From JAHEKD01 sp965215945 (lineage in GTDB: Bacteria; Pseudomonadota; Gammaproteobacteria; Arenicellales; JAHEKD01), in assembly GCA_965215945.1 (NCBI GenBank), contig CBDCFC010000021.1:32618-96617 (forward strand): DNA of 64,000 nt, in the 5' to 3' direction. The position numbers were made by a program, and so were the translations under genes. The notes beneath the pieces were generated by a model. It worked only from the letters and a program-made list of their open reading frames with translations. It did not search any database and was not told the origin of the DNA. The stretch's first letter is position 1, and each line of letters begins with the position of its first letter. Shown one piece after another: positions 25,463-34,190 of this stretch.

Positions 25463-26362
25463 TTAATGAGGGTGATCGTGCCCGTGTAGAGCATATTCTT
25501 TTCTTGCTTCTTTGGTAAACATAAGAGGGAAAATTACATCGCTCAGACAGCAAATTCCGCCTACAGCTACAACAGTCATTAGGAAGACTACACCAATTTG
25601 ATCGATCCAAACCAGTTTGCCGGTATGAGCAATAATGTAAAACAATGAAGCCATAGTTGAGGTGATAACATGGACTGAGTGGGACGTAATGGTAGATTTC
25701 AGACTGCCCGACAGTACTGCGGCAAGCCCAAGAAAGACTCCGATAATAGCAAAAGGGATGACCTGCATGGGAGATTCAGCTATGCAGAGATGCACTTCAG
25801 AAGAATAGCCCATCATTTTGGTTGTTATGGTAGGCACCAGAGCATCAGAAATTGTACAGATGACAATGGATCCAATTGAACCGATGGTAATTGCTTTGAA
25901 TAAATTTTTATCGTACTTATAAAACATTGCTGTAGTAGCAATAGCAGAAAAAAGTATGTGGGCCGGGTGGAACAGGTGAAAGAGGAGGATAAAGCCTACC
26001 GGAGAGGGGCCGTGATTTCCATCACACTCTTCTCCATGCTCATGGTCGTGATCGTGGCCGCCGTGGTCATGGTCGTGTGTAGCATTAACAAATTCGCTGG
26101 CAGACTCAAGAAGTACATCAGAAGTTAGAAAGCAGATAAGCCCGGCAGCTATAATTCCAAGAGTGACACTGAGAACTGAAAAAGGCAGGTGGCTGAAGAG
26201 CTCGTGGCTCAATGGGCCGCCTTTAAAATAGCAATGTTCATCTTCTTCATTTTTGTGCTCATGACTACAGCCTGGCCCATGTGTATGCTCTTTAACCACA
26301 GGGCTGTACTTCTTTGAACCTGCTTTCTTTTCTATCTCTTTTTCGTCACTCATTCTTTTCAT
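25463..26362 (-). CDS. His-rich multi-pass membrane protein, putative divalent metal transporter
   Basis: A 299-residue protein with about six or seven hydrophobic segments and three His-rich stretches: HTHGPGCSHEH near the N-terminus, HDHDHGGHDHDHEH between the first two membrane segments, and HGHDHPH at the C-terminus. This pattern is typical of Zn/Ni/Co transporters, but I cannot place it in a named family. The ORF begins at 26362, and the ATG three codons later (26353) is an alternative; neither has a strong ribosome binding site. It leads an operon with the nitroreductase and is divergent from the FliD-like gene. Metal specificity and direction are unknown. Confidence 0.75.
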   Translation of the reverse strand: MKRMSDEKEIEKKAGSKKYSPVVKEHTHGPGCSHEHKNEEDEHCYFKGGPLSHELFSHLPFSVLSVTLGIIAAGLICFLTSDVLLESASEFVNATHDHDHGGHDHDHEHGEECDGNHGPSPVGFILLFHLFHPAHILFSAIATTAMFYKYDKNLFKAITIGSIGSIVICTISDALVPTITTKMMGYSSEVHLCIAESPMQVIPFAIIGVFLGLAAVLSGSLKSTITSHSVHVITSTMASLFYIIAHTGKLVWIDQIGVVFLMTVVAVGGICCLSDVIFPLMFTKEARKEYALHGHDHPH

Positions 26363-26503
26363 TCCAAAATTAGGGGAGGCATAACCTATTTAAATAAAGT
26401 GATAAATCAATATCAATAGATTAGGAATGCATATAATAGCATTTTTTTCTGATTGAGCACGATATGTGCGTAATATTGTTTAATCGGAAATTAAGGAAAT
26501 AAA

Positions 26504-26701
26504 ATGGATATATCGAACTCAGTGTTATCTGCTTCATCGGCTTTTCAAAGCCGGGATCCGGAAGAGATAGGGCCAACCCTGTCCATAAACTTGAGTCGAA
26601 ATGAACAGATAGATCGCAAAATTGCTCAAATTCAGCGAGACAGGATAGGAATTACCGAAGAGACTTACTTAGAGACAGCCTCAATGCCAAGTCAGCAATG
26701 A
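26504..26701 (+). CDS. Short ORF overlapping a FliD-like gene (possible N-terminal piece)
   Basis: A 65-residue frame starting MDISNSVLSASSAFQSR. It ends in a TGA overlapping the ATG of the next gene. The first 55 residues look like a real protein N-terminus, but the last ten (TASMPSQQ) look random. In the next gene's frame, the codons just upstream of its ATG read RDSLNAKSAMREFERLLKQG, a good helix. The two may be one gene interrupted by a -1 frameshift near 26671. Alternatively they are translationally coupled. Confidence 0.55.
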   Translation: MDISNSVLSASSAFQSRDPEEIGPTLSINLSRNEQIDRKIAQIQRDRIGITEETYLETASMPSQQ

Positions 26702-27579
26702 GAGAGTTTGAGCGCTTACTGAAGCAAGGCCAAAAACAGGTAGATAACAGTTCAGACCCGGTAGCTCGTTCAAATTCTGACCTTGGAGACAGTTTGGAAA
26801 GTCAGTTGAATGATCCATTATCAAGTTCTCTTCCCGATGTTAGCAGCGGAAATATTGTCGTTATGGGAGAAAAAATTTCCATAGATGTTTCATCAGATTC
26901 CATCAATGATGTTATAGACAATATAAATAATTCAAATGCCGGAGTAACGGCCTCATACAATACAAGCACCAATAAATTTGAGATTACAGATGACCAGGAT
27001 TTTAACATAAGTAACGGCAGCAGTAATTTTTTTGCCGAACTGGATGTAACTACAGGCACAATAGTAAGTGACGAAGAAGATACACAGGTAGCTTTTTTTA
27101 AATCGGATAAATTTGTTGATGCCTTTAATCGTTTTAATAGAAAAATGAATGCCTTTTTTGTAACTGCGGCTGATGTGAGTCAGAAGCTGGGGATTGCAAA
27201 TGACGAGGATGAGGATGGTGAAACTCTTCCTGAAAACCCTTTTACTACGGATGTTAAAAATGCTGTGGAAAACGCTGTGACCAGTCAGTTCGATGAAGAT
27301 TTTGACGGAGAGGGCAAAGCACGTTTTAAGTTTGGTTTTACAATTTCTTTCAGTACGGGAGATTTTTTGGAACTGGACAGTAAGGAGTTTGAAAATAAAC
27401 TGGACGGCAATGTACAGACGATGCTGGATTTCTTTTTAACTGAAGTAGACGATACCAATACCAGTAACGGAGGAATGCTAAGCCTTCTTGAAGATACCTT
27501 TAATACCATGAATGCGGATCTACTTGAGAAGATTAATGCCAAAGATAAAACCGGTTTATTGGTAGATGTCGAAGCCTGA
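26698..27579 (+). CDS. FliD-like (flagellar hook-associated protein 2-type) protein
   Basis: A 293-residue acidic protein without a signal peptide. Residues about 50-120 match the FliD pattern of a short beta segment followed by SIDVSSDSINDVIDNINNSN, then AGVTASYNTSTNKFEITDD. The C-terminal part (LELDSKEFENKLDGNVQTML, then GMLSLLEDTFNTMN) also resembles the end of FliD. It is much shorter than FliD (about 450+). No flagellar genes lie in the window, so it may be a relic or serve another appendage. It overlaps the preceding 65-residue ORF by 4 bp. Confidence 0.65.
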   Translation: MREFERLLKQGQKQVDNSSDPVARSNSDLGDSLESQLNDPLSSSLPDVSSGNIVVMGEKISIDVSSDSINDVIDNINNSNAGVTASYNTSTNKFEITDDQDFNISNGSSNFFAELDVTTGTIVSDEEDTQVAFFKSDKFVDAFNRFNRKMNAFFVTAADVSQKLGIANDEDEDGETLPENPFTTDVKNAVENAVTSQFDEDFDGEGKARFKFGFTISFSTGDFLELDSKEFENKLDGNVQTMLDFFLTEVDDTNTSNGGMLSLLEDTFNTMNADLLEKINAKDKTGLLVDVEA

Positions 27580-27683
27580 TGAAAATTCTAACTGAGAAAT
27601 AATGTTCTCGCATTCATGCAAGTCTATTGAAAATGACCGTCAGTGTTGTTAGGATTTAATAAATCAAATGGTGTCTGGGTGTC

Positions 27684-28292
27684 ATGCTGAAATTTTTAAA
27701 TATTTTACTTTTGGGTTCGTTTTTTGTGTTTCTAACTTCGTGTGGCGAAGAAGAGCCAGCGCCTGAAATGACTCCTGCAGTGCAGAATACTGATCCAGTA
27801 CCCGAACCCAAAGAAGAGCCGCCAAAACCTTCTCAGAAAAAGAAAATCCTGGTTAAAAATAAAAAGGGATGGAAGGTCTTCAGTGCAAATAGTTCTATGC
27901 CGGATTCAAAACCATGGAAGGCCATCGACGGCAAACCAAAAACTTTCTGGCATACAGAGTGGAAACCGAAAAAACCAAAACATCCGCACCACATAAGTGT
28001 TGATCTGGGCAAAGAGCATGAAATTCACGGTTTTTCATACCTGACCCGGCAGGATAAGACGCTTAATGGAACAATAAATGAATATGACTTTTATATATCG
28101 AATGACAAAAAGAAATGGGGGGAACCAGTTTCTTCAGGAATATTTGAGGATATAAAATATGACCGTGGACTGCAGGTCATCTATTTCGATAAAATGATCA
28201 AAGGCCGCTATATAAAACTGGTAGCAAAGTCTGAAGTTCAGGATCTTCCTTACGCCTGCTGTGCCGAGATCAATATTGTTATTGAGCAGTAA
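27684..28292 (+). CDS. Lipoprotein with F5/8 type C (discoidin, CBM32-like) domain
   Basis: A 202-residue lipoprotein: the signal peptide ends LTSCGEEEP (lipid Cys at about residue 20), then a Pro/Glu-rich linker to about 50, then a discoidin fold with DSKPWKAIDGKPKTFWHTEW, HHISVDLGKEHEIHGFSYL and a C-terminal VYF/CCAEINIVIEQ region. CBM32-type domains bind glycans at the cell surface (family knowledge). Only 3 bp separate its stop from that of the convergent helicase-like gene. Confidence 0.85.
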   Translation: MLKFLNILLLGSFFVFLTSCGEEEPAPEMTPAVQNTDPVPEPKEEPPKPSQKKKILVKNKKGWKVFSANSSMPDSKPWKAIDGKPKTFWHTEWKPKKPKHPHHISVDLGKEHEIHGFSYLTRQDKTLNGTINEYDFYISNDKKKWGEPVSSGIFEDIKYDRGLQVIYFDKMIKGRYIKLVAKSEVQDLPYACCAEINIVIEQ

Positions 28293-28295
28293 GCT

Positions 28296-31049
28296 TTAAA
28301 CAAGCAATTGGCAAATTCTGCATTGAGGCCTGAGCTTAAATTCAGCGTTTGAGACCATTTCTTTAATTTGTGTCCTGACTTCCGGTATACGGTGCCCCAT
28401 CATCGGTTCATTTGAAATCAAAGTTTGCCAGTTATTCAAAAATACCGCCAGTTCATTTTTCTTAGCAAAACTTTCAGGTACTCCAAATGGCACTTTTAAG
28501 TTATTTGAGCTGTCGGTGAATATTCTGGATAAAATGTTTCCGCCGCCGTCCGGAGCACAACTCAGAATAACCACATAGTGCTGTTGGTTAATAGGCTTAA
28601 ATAAAGCGGCGAGTGTGGAAAAGATAAGATTTCTGGTTTTGATGGTACAGTTACTTATTTCAGCTCTGAAAACTCCAGGTCTTCTGACAGATAAAGTAAG
28701 TTCAGGTTTTTCATCAATTTTATTTAGTTCGAGCACAGTTTTAATGACGAACTGGCACAAGTTCTCTACAAAATCTTTTGAATTGAAGTTATAGCCTACA
28801 GATTTTTTTCGTTTTAGCCTCTGTGTATGGAATTTTTTGAAAGGATCCAGATTTGGATCCATGTTGATTTCCAAAGCTTCTTTTATGAACTGATCTTTGT
28901 CGTGCTTGGCCATCCACATGTCATATGTATGTTGTCGTGTGGGAATCAGACGCATGGCTGTATCATTAATTTCATTGATCAGATTTTTAGAGAGGGTTTT
29001 CATTTTCACCTTTAACTCCGGGTGAAAATAGCTAATTCCTTTTTCAAACTCGCCATCTTCGCATAAGTGCCAGCCATGTTGTTTTCGGGATGCCATTCGT
29101 TCGTAGTCAGCCATTCCGAATTCTATTTCGGGCATGAGAGAGCAAAAATCCCATAAGTGTTTTGCCTGAACAGGTTCATCATCCATCATTAGAATTCTGG
29201 CAAGTAAACGAATACCAAACAATTCAGAATTGGCTGAGGACATATTAAAGAATGTATTAAAGCTGATGCCATCCCATTTAGAACTTAAAAATTCCCGCCC
29301 TACGATAAAACAGTGAGTAACTCTTTTATTGAGAAGGTTTTTGATTAATGGAATCCAGAATTCTCTAAAATTGTGAATTCCGGGAACTGAAATGTAGCAA
29401 TAGCCGCTTTCTTCCTTTTGAATGACTTCCAGGCCGTCAATTTTTGAAGCTGCATTTTCAACTTCTTTAGAAAGGATTTTAGTAAACTTGGGATTGAAGT
29501 AAATTGTATCGCCATAAAATACGATGGGATTCAGCTGGAGTGTAATAGGGTTTTTCTCCAATTTTTCCAATATGGAAATCATCCCGCAGCAACTGTCATC
29601 AAATTCATTTCCGGGGAAAAGCTCGGAGGCGCTAGAGTTATCAATGAAATCACTGATGATCAAGGCTTTTATATTTCTTTCCAGGCTGATAAACTCTTCT
29701 GAAAGGTACTTTATAAGCAGCTCTTCTTTATTGGCAGAGCGGTTAAGGATATTTGGAATAAGACTGGTTCTTGTATCAATGTTTATTTCATTAATTTCAA
29801 ATCCTAAAGGTCTAAAAGCCATTATTAAAGATTCACCGATGCGACGCTCATCTTTATTATCGGATAGAAGTAACACTCTAAAAATATAGTCACGAATTAC
29901 CGGAAGTAAGTTGCTGAATTGAACTTCACCCATTTTATCCAGGAAAACTTTCCAGACGGATGATAAAGGCAAAGAACGGCCTACCATAAAGTTCAGTACC
30001 GAAACGACATAATCGTTTCGTTTTGCCCAGTTACCGGGAATGTCCCTTTCCAAAAAGTTTAATTCTCTGCTTACGAAGTCTGTTAATGTTACTTTAACTA
30101 AGTTTTGATCTTCAACCTGAGCCAGTACCTCATTTAAGTAACTGCTGGCATTTCTCAAAAACTCTTTTTCACTTTCTGTAGGCTCGGTAAAAGCCATCAA
30201 ACCCAGGTAAGGTTTAAAGCATTTATCCTGAACCAGAAGTGGAAGTTTAACTTCAATAGGGCTCTTGTCGAAAAGGGAAGTTTGAAGGTGGAAGTTGCCC
30301 GGGCTCAATTCATTAAGGTTTACTTTTAAAGGACTTAAGTTGATCAGCTTGGAAGTACCAAAATGGTTAATTATATATGAGAGTACTTCCGCCCAGATGC
30401 CCGTAACTTCATTGCTGTCGTCACATATAATCAGTCCGGTGTTATTGTCCTGAAGGTTTTTAATGAAAGAATCAAGATGTTTGCTGCGCCATCTGGTGTC
30501 AATTAGTTTTTCATCATCACCCAGTTCAATAAAGCGAAGAAGCTGATCATTGTATCGGCTTAATTGCCGGATCGCTTCATCATTAAGCATGGCTTCAGAT
30601 TCTTTTAGAGCGTCGTAATCGCCAATATTATCATTATCCTGGTCCCAGGAACCAACAGAAGCCAGTTCGTATTCCCAATAAGCGCGTGCTGTATACCTTT
30701 GCTCAGAGGTAGCGTTAAGGGAATAGCAGAATTTACTGTAAGTAGCCAGTGAAAACAATGATGGTTTTTGATCGAGTTTTAGCTCAGTCATAAAGTCACT
30801 GCAGTCATCTAAACCAAATAAGTCCTTAAACTGTTCCTGCCATTCTGAAAAGCGGCTAGAGTCAGTGCATAATATCAGCGTGGGGACTTGTTTGACAGCA
30901 GCGAGATGAAGGAGTGACTGATTAACAGCTTTTTGCCTTGGGCTCAAAAGGCCTATTTTATTTTGTACAGCCCACTTTTTTTCTACCTGGGATAAAATAA
31001 ACTTTTGAACATTTAGCAGTTCTTGAGTTGGTTTTAGCTTATCCCACAT
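28296..31049 (-). CDS. SF2 helicase-like protein lacking the catalytic motifs
   Basis: A 917-residue cytosolic protein with two RecA-like halves of the DEAD/DEAH type. VPTLILCTDSSRFSEWQEQF near 60 corresponds to motif Ia. GLIICDDSNEVTGIWAEVL (about 205-225) stands where a DEAH box (D-E-A-H-H-L-T-G) is expected. FIVGREFLSSKWDGISFNTF and SELFGIRLLARILMMDDE (about 595-640) correspond to motifs V-VI. Every key residue is changed: there is no GxGKT Walker A before motif Ia (SPRQKAV), DEAH has become DDSN, the SAT-type motif III is absent and QxxGRxxR is broken. It is therefore probably an inactive, structural or regulatory paralogue. AAGGA five bases before the ATG supports real expression. Confidence 0.72.
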   Translation of the reverse strand: MWDKLKPTQELLNVQKFILSQVEKKWAVQNKIGLLSPRQKAVNQSLLHLAAVKQVPTLILCTDSSRFSEWQEQFKDLFGLDDCSDFMTELKLDQKPSLFSLATYSKFCYSLNATSEQRYTARAYWEYELASVGSWDQDNDNIGDYDALKESEAMLNDEAIRQLSRYNDQLLRFIELGDDEKLIDTRWRSKHLDSFIKNLQDNNTGLIICDDSNEVTGIWAEVLSYIINHFGTSKLINLSPLKVNLNELSPGNFHLQTSLFDKSPIEVKLPLLVQDKCFKPYLGLMAFTEPTESEKEFLRNASSYLNEVLAQVEDQNLVKVTLTDFVSRELNFLERDIPGNWAKRNDYVVSVLNFMVGRSLPLSSVWKVFLDKMGEVQFSNLLPVIRDYIFRVLLLSDNKDERRIGESLIMAFRPLGFEINEINIDTRTSLIPNILNRSANKEELLIKYLSEEFISLERNIKALIISDFIDNSSASELFPGNEFDDSCCGMISILEKLEKNPITLQLNPIVFYGDTIYFNPKFTKILSKEVENAASKIDGLEVIQKEESGYCYISVPGIHNFREFWIPLIKNLLNKRVTHCFIVGREFLSSKWDGISFNTFFNMSSANSELFGIRLLARILMMDDEPVQAKHLWDFCSLMPEIEFGMADYERMASRKQHGWHLCEDGEFEKGISYFHPELKVKMKTLSKNLINEINDTAMRLIPTRQHTYDMWMAKHDKDQFIKEALEINMDPNLDPFKKFHTQRLKRKKSVGYNFNSKDFVENLCQFVIKTVLELNKIDEKPELTLSVRRPGVFRAEISNCTIKTRNLIFSTLAALFKPINQQHYVVILSCAPDGGGNILSRIFTDSSNNLKVPFGVPESFAKKNELAVFLNNWQTLISNEPMMGHRIPEVRTQIKEMVSNAEFKLRPQCRICQLLV

Positions 31050-31167
31050 AAAAATCCTTGGAAAGTTTACACTGTTTAATTTTATACCTGAGAGTTGTAT
31101 ATTCTACTTATAAAGAACAAAACATAATTATATTGTGGTATAAAACCCTGTTATTCTGGACCTAATC

Positions 31168-32328
31168 ATGAAGTTTAAATCCTTTCTTATCATATTATGC
31201 ACAATTTTTTCACTGCATGCAGTCGAAGATCTGCCTTCTCTTTATAAAATTTCGGCACCAAAAGATTTTAATTCTGGAGAAAAAGTCTTTTCAGAAGTAG
31301 TAAAGATAGTTAAAGATGGCTTTTACGATTCCGATAATTTGACGGAAAATGATCTTTATTATGCGGCAATTAGAGGGATTTTGAGAAAGATTTCTCCTCC
31401 TGAATCACCCAATCAGGGAAAACTGTGGTCGGAGTCTGAAAAAGCTAAAGTTTATAACAATCTTAAATCAAAACGGGTCTTTGCAGGGATTAACTGTGTT
31501 CACGATAAAGTGGAAGGAAGTTTAACTGTGAAGTCACTGCTTAGTGATTCACCTGCGCAGGGAAAATTGCAGAAGAATGACCGCATAATGAGAATCGATG
31601 GAAAAAGTCTTAGAAATCTGACTTCCGCTGAGCTTTCTGCTCTTATGAAAGGCGAAGAGGGCAAGATTGTTAAATTCAAAGTCGTAAGAGATATTGAAGT
31701 TCTTGATGTCGAAATAAAACTGAAAACCTTGAAAGTAAAATACTGCATAGCCGAAGTTCTGGAAGACACAGCTTATTTGAGAGTGAAGTCTTTTTCTGAC
31801 AGTATCTCAAAAGAAATGAAAGAGCACCTGGAAGTATTTAAAACCAAGAAAATTAAAAATCTGATTATAGATTTGAGGGATAATACTGGAGGATACTTTT
31901 CAGAGGGCGTGAAAGCATCTGAGTTGTTTTTAAGAAAGGGAGCTTCCATCGTTTCCGTCTTGCGCGCCGGATCAATGAGATCGAATTATTACTCTAGAAA
32001 TTTGCGGCCTTATATTTTTAAGATTGCCGTTTTGGCTAATGGCAGAACGGCTTCTTCTTCGGAAGTATTGGCTTCTGCTCTAAAAAGTAATAACAAGGCA
32101 GTAGTCATTGGCTCCAATACCTATGGGAAAGCTATTATAGAAAAGCCCTTTAAGCTTAGTAATGGCTACTCAGTAAAGTTTTCAGTCGGTGCCATGTATA
32201 ATTCTAAAGGTGAGTCGTGGCATGAAGATGGCATAAGCCCGGATATAAAATCTTCTACGAAATTCTCGGATAAACTAGAGGACGATATTGCAGTGGGGAA
32301 AGCATTAAAATATCTAAAAGAGAATTAA
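31168..32328 (+). CDS. S41 family C-terminal processing peptidase (Ctp/Tsp-like)
   Basis: A 386-residue exported serine protease with a signal peptide (MKFKSFLIILCTIFSLHA), a PDZ domain (about 105-185: VKSLLSDSPAQGKLQKNDRI) and the S41 catalytic domain (about 190-365). LRDNTGGYFSEGVKASELFL, NGRTASSSEVLASALK with the nucleophile Ser, and GSNTYGKAI with the catalytic Lys are visible. It trims or degrades periplasmic proteins after binding C-termini through PDZ. It is divergent from the helicase-like gene, and a strong terminator follows at 32495. Confidence 0.9.
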   Translation: MKFKSFLIILCTIFSLHAVEDLPSLYKISAPKDFNSGEKVFSEVVKIVKDGFYDSDNLTENDLYYAAIRGILRKISPPESPNQGKLWSESEKAKVYNNLKSKRVFAGINCVHDKVEGSLTVKSLLSDSPAQGKLQKNDRIMRIDGKSLRNLTSAELSALMKGEEGKIVKFKVVRDIEVLDVEIKLKTLKVKYCIAEVLEDTAYLRVKSFSDSISKEMKEHLEVFKTKKIKNLIIDLRDNTGGYFSEGVKASELFLRKGASIVSVLRAGSMRSNYYSRNLRPYIFKIAVLANGRTASSSEVLASALKSNNKAVVIGSNTYGKAIIEKPFKLSNGYSVKFSVGAMYNSKGESWHEDGISPDIKSSTKFSDKLEDDIAVGKALKYLKEN

Positions 32329-32494
32329 TGCTGAGCTTAGATGTAAAATTTATAATCATCGAAATTTACAAATAGACTTTTATTTGAGATATCTTGCAGG
32401 CCAATTTCTTTTAATATGATTTCATGAAGGGTATTCTTAGAGCAGATAGGGATAACTGAAAAGTTGTTCTGTCTCCTATAAATACACACATACC

Positions 32495-32528
32495 TTAGCT
32501 GTATCTTTCGGATACAGCTAATTTTTTT
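32495..32528 (+). terminator. Terminator of the S41 protease overlapping the convergent stop codon
   Basis: TTAGCTGTATC pairs perfectly with GATACAGCTAA (11 bp) around TTTCG, followed by TTTTTTT. The stem contains the TAG stop codon of the convergent glycosyltransferase gene, so both transcripts share this element. Confidence 0.85.
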
Positions 32529-34143
32529 CCAGTTGAGCCGCCAGTCTACTGACAAACTTTTTCGCAGAGTACAATTCTTCAGATCTTATCTTTTGTCTTT
32601 CCAGAGCTTCCTTTCTTAATTGCGCCGACTTAATCCATGAAACAGCTTTTTGGATATATGCCTCTTTGTCATTTTTCATGACAGCCTGCTCCTCACCAAC
32701 TATATTTGCTCCTACACTTTCATGGTGAGCACTGCTATATTTCATAGCCATTGCCGGTACATTACTAGCCAAGCACTCTCGAATAATCTGTGAACCTCCG
32801 GCTGGAAATTCATTAAAATAAAAGTCGAGAAGTTTTAAGGCAGAGTAAGAATTTCTCTGTTGCGGCAGCCATCTGCATCTTTGCAGCAGGCCTTTTCCTG
32901 CCATGTACTCTTTTGCTTTATTGTTATTGCCATTACCCATACATAGAAAAATGGATTCAGGGCATTCTTCAAGAATTTTACTTACACATTCGAGGTATTC
33001 ATCTGTTATTCTGATATAGATATAATTTGTCATTGTACCAAAAACTATATGGTCCTCATTTAAGTCGATTGATGCTCTTTCGATGGGAGCCGAATTTTGA
33101 GCTTCACTTCTGTCAGCTCCTCCGCAAATGAAAACCTGCTCACCCCAGGACGGCTCCCAAAACTCTTTTTCTCGTAATAAATTCTCATTATTTTTATAGA
33201 TAACGGAGCTCAAACCTTCCTGGTACATATTTAAACCTAAGCACATTGAGGCTTTGGCTGGAACATTTGATATGGCAGAAGCAAGCCATTGTACTGAGGC
33301 ATTGACACCGGCCTGGAAGATAACGCCGTCAATTTGATCCTCTTCCATTTGTTTTGCCAGCCAAATTGCCGATTCATAAGCATCGACCGGCGGACAGGTT
33401 CTTACAATAACCGGAGATGCAACAAGTTCTTTCATAAAGTCCGGAGCAGCCTGAGTAGAGTGAACCTGATCAAAGCGAATAGGGAAATTCTGAGGTTTAC
33501 CTTGCCAGGTCTCCTCGGCTAAATATAGATAACAGTCATACTTTTCTCTATCCAGATATCTGGCAAACTGCATAGCTGTTTTAGAGTATGCTAAAACATG
33601 GTCAACCAGATTTACCGAGACCATAGCAAACCTTTTCTTTTTATTAGTTCTTCCTGTGAATGGAATCTTTGCAGTCTGATTGGCGATCTTTTTTAGTAGA
33701 TCTCTACTTCTTAAAAGAGCATTTTTGTCTTTGAACATCCACATATCAACCCCGCCGCCGGCAAAGCTAAAAATATTTTTATTGGCGTTCATGGCATCTG
33801 CAAAGCGCTTTTCCTCAACGGCATTTTCTGCATAATCCTGAATGATTGAGGCCATCTCAAATTTTCGAGCGCATTCTTTTCCGCAATAAGCCATAAGGCT
33901 GATAAGCATATTAGGGAGAAGCTTTACTCTTTCGTGAATATCAAGCAGTATATCAAAGGCTTCTGAGTAATGGCCGTCAGCCTGGCGAAATATGGCGACG
34001 GCTGAAAGTTCCAGCAATTGCCTTTTGGAAGGGTTCTCTTCAGTTAAGAAGTATTCTTTGGGGATAGTTCCCAGTTCTGATTTAATTAATAGTAATGACT
34101 TAATATCGTCGTCATGTAAAATTAGTTCTTCGCAGGTAATCAT
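32518..34143 (-). CDS. GT-B glycosyltransferase-like protein with helical N-terminus
   Basis: A 541-residue cytosolic protein. The first 150 residues are helical (TPR-like character), and the rest resembles a GT-B transferase of the OGT/SPINDLY type: MVSVNLVDHVLAYSKTAMQF, IDGVIFQAGVNASVQWLASA, FGTMTNYIYIRITDEYLECV and DFYFNEFPAGGSQIIRECLA, where a donor site is expected. The acceptor is unknown; protein or surface glycan are both possible. AAGGA precedes the ATG by eight bases. It is 47 bp downstream of an exported hypothetical read in the same direction. Confidence 0.7.
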   Translation of the reverse strand: MITCEELILHDDDIKSLLLIKSELGTIPKEYFLTEENPSKRQLLELSAVAIFRQADGHYSEAFDILLDIHERVKLLPNMLISLMAYCGKECARKFEMASIIQDYAENAVEEKRFADAMNANKNIFSFAGGGVDMWMFKDKNALLRSRDLLKKIANQTAKIPFTGRTNKKKRFAMVSVNLVDHVLAYSKTAMQFARYLDREKYDCYLYLAEETWQGKPQNFPIRFDQVHSTQAAPDFMKELVASPVIVRTCPPVDAYESAIWLAKQMEEDQIDGVIFQAGVNASVQWLASAISNVPAKASMCLGLNMYQEGLSSVIYKNNENLLREKEFWEPSWGEQVFICGGADRSEAQNSAPIERASIDLNEDHIVFGTMTNYIYIRITDEYLECVSKILEECPESIFLCMGNGNNNKAKEYMAGKGLLQRCRWLPQQRNSYSALKLLDFYFNEFPAGGSQIIRECLASNVPAMAMKYSSAHHESVGANIVGEEQAVMKNDKEAYIQKAVSWIKSAQLRKEALERQKIRSEELYSAKKFVSRLAAQLEKN

Positions 34144-34190
34144 TTACGCCATCCTTTTTCCAAAGAATGGCGCAGGAAATATTCCAGAGC

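Noticed and set aside
32337..32555. 72-residue minus ORF after the glycosyltransferase
   Set aside because: It overlaps the end of the real gene and its terminator stem, with no ribosome binding site or protein-like pattern.
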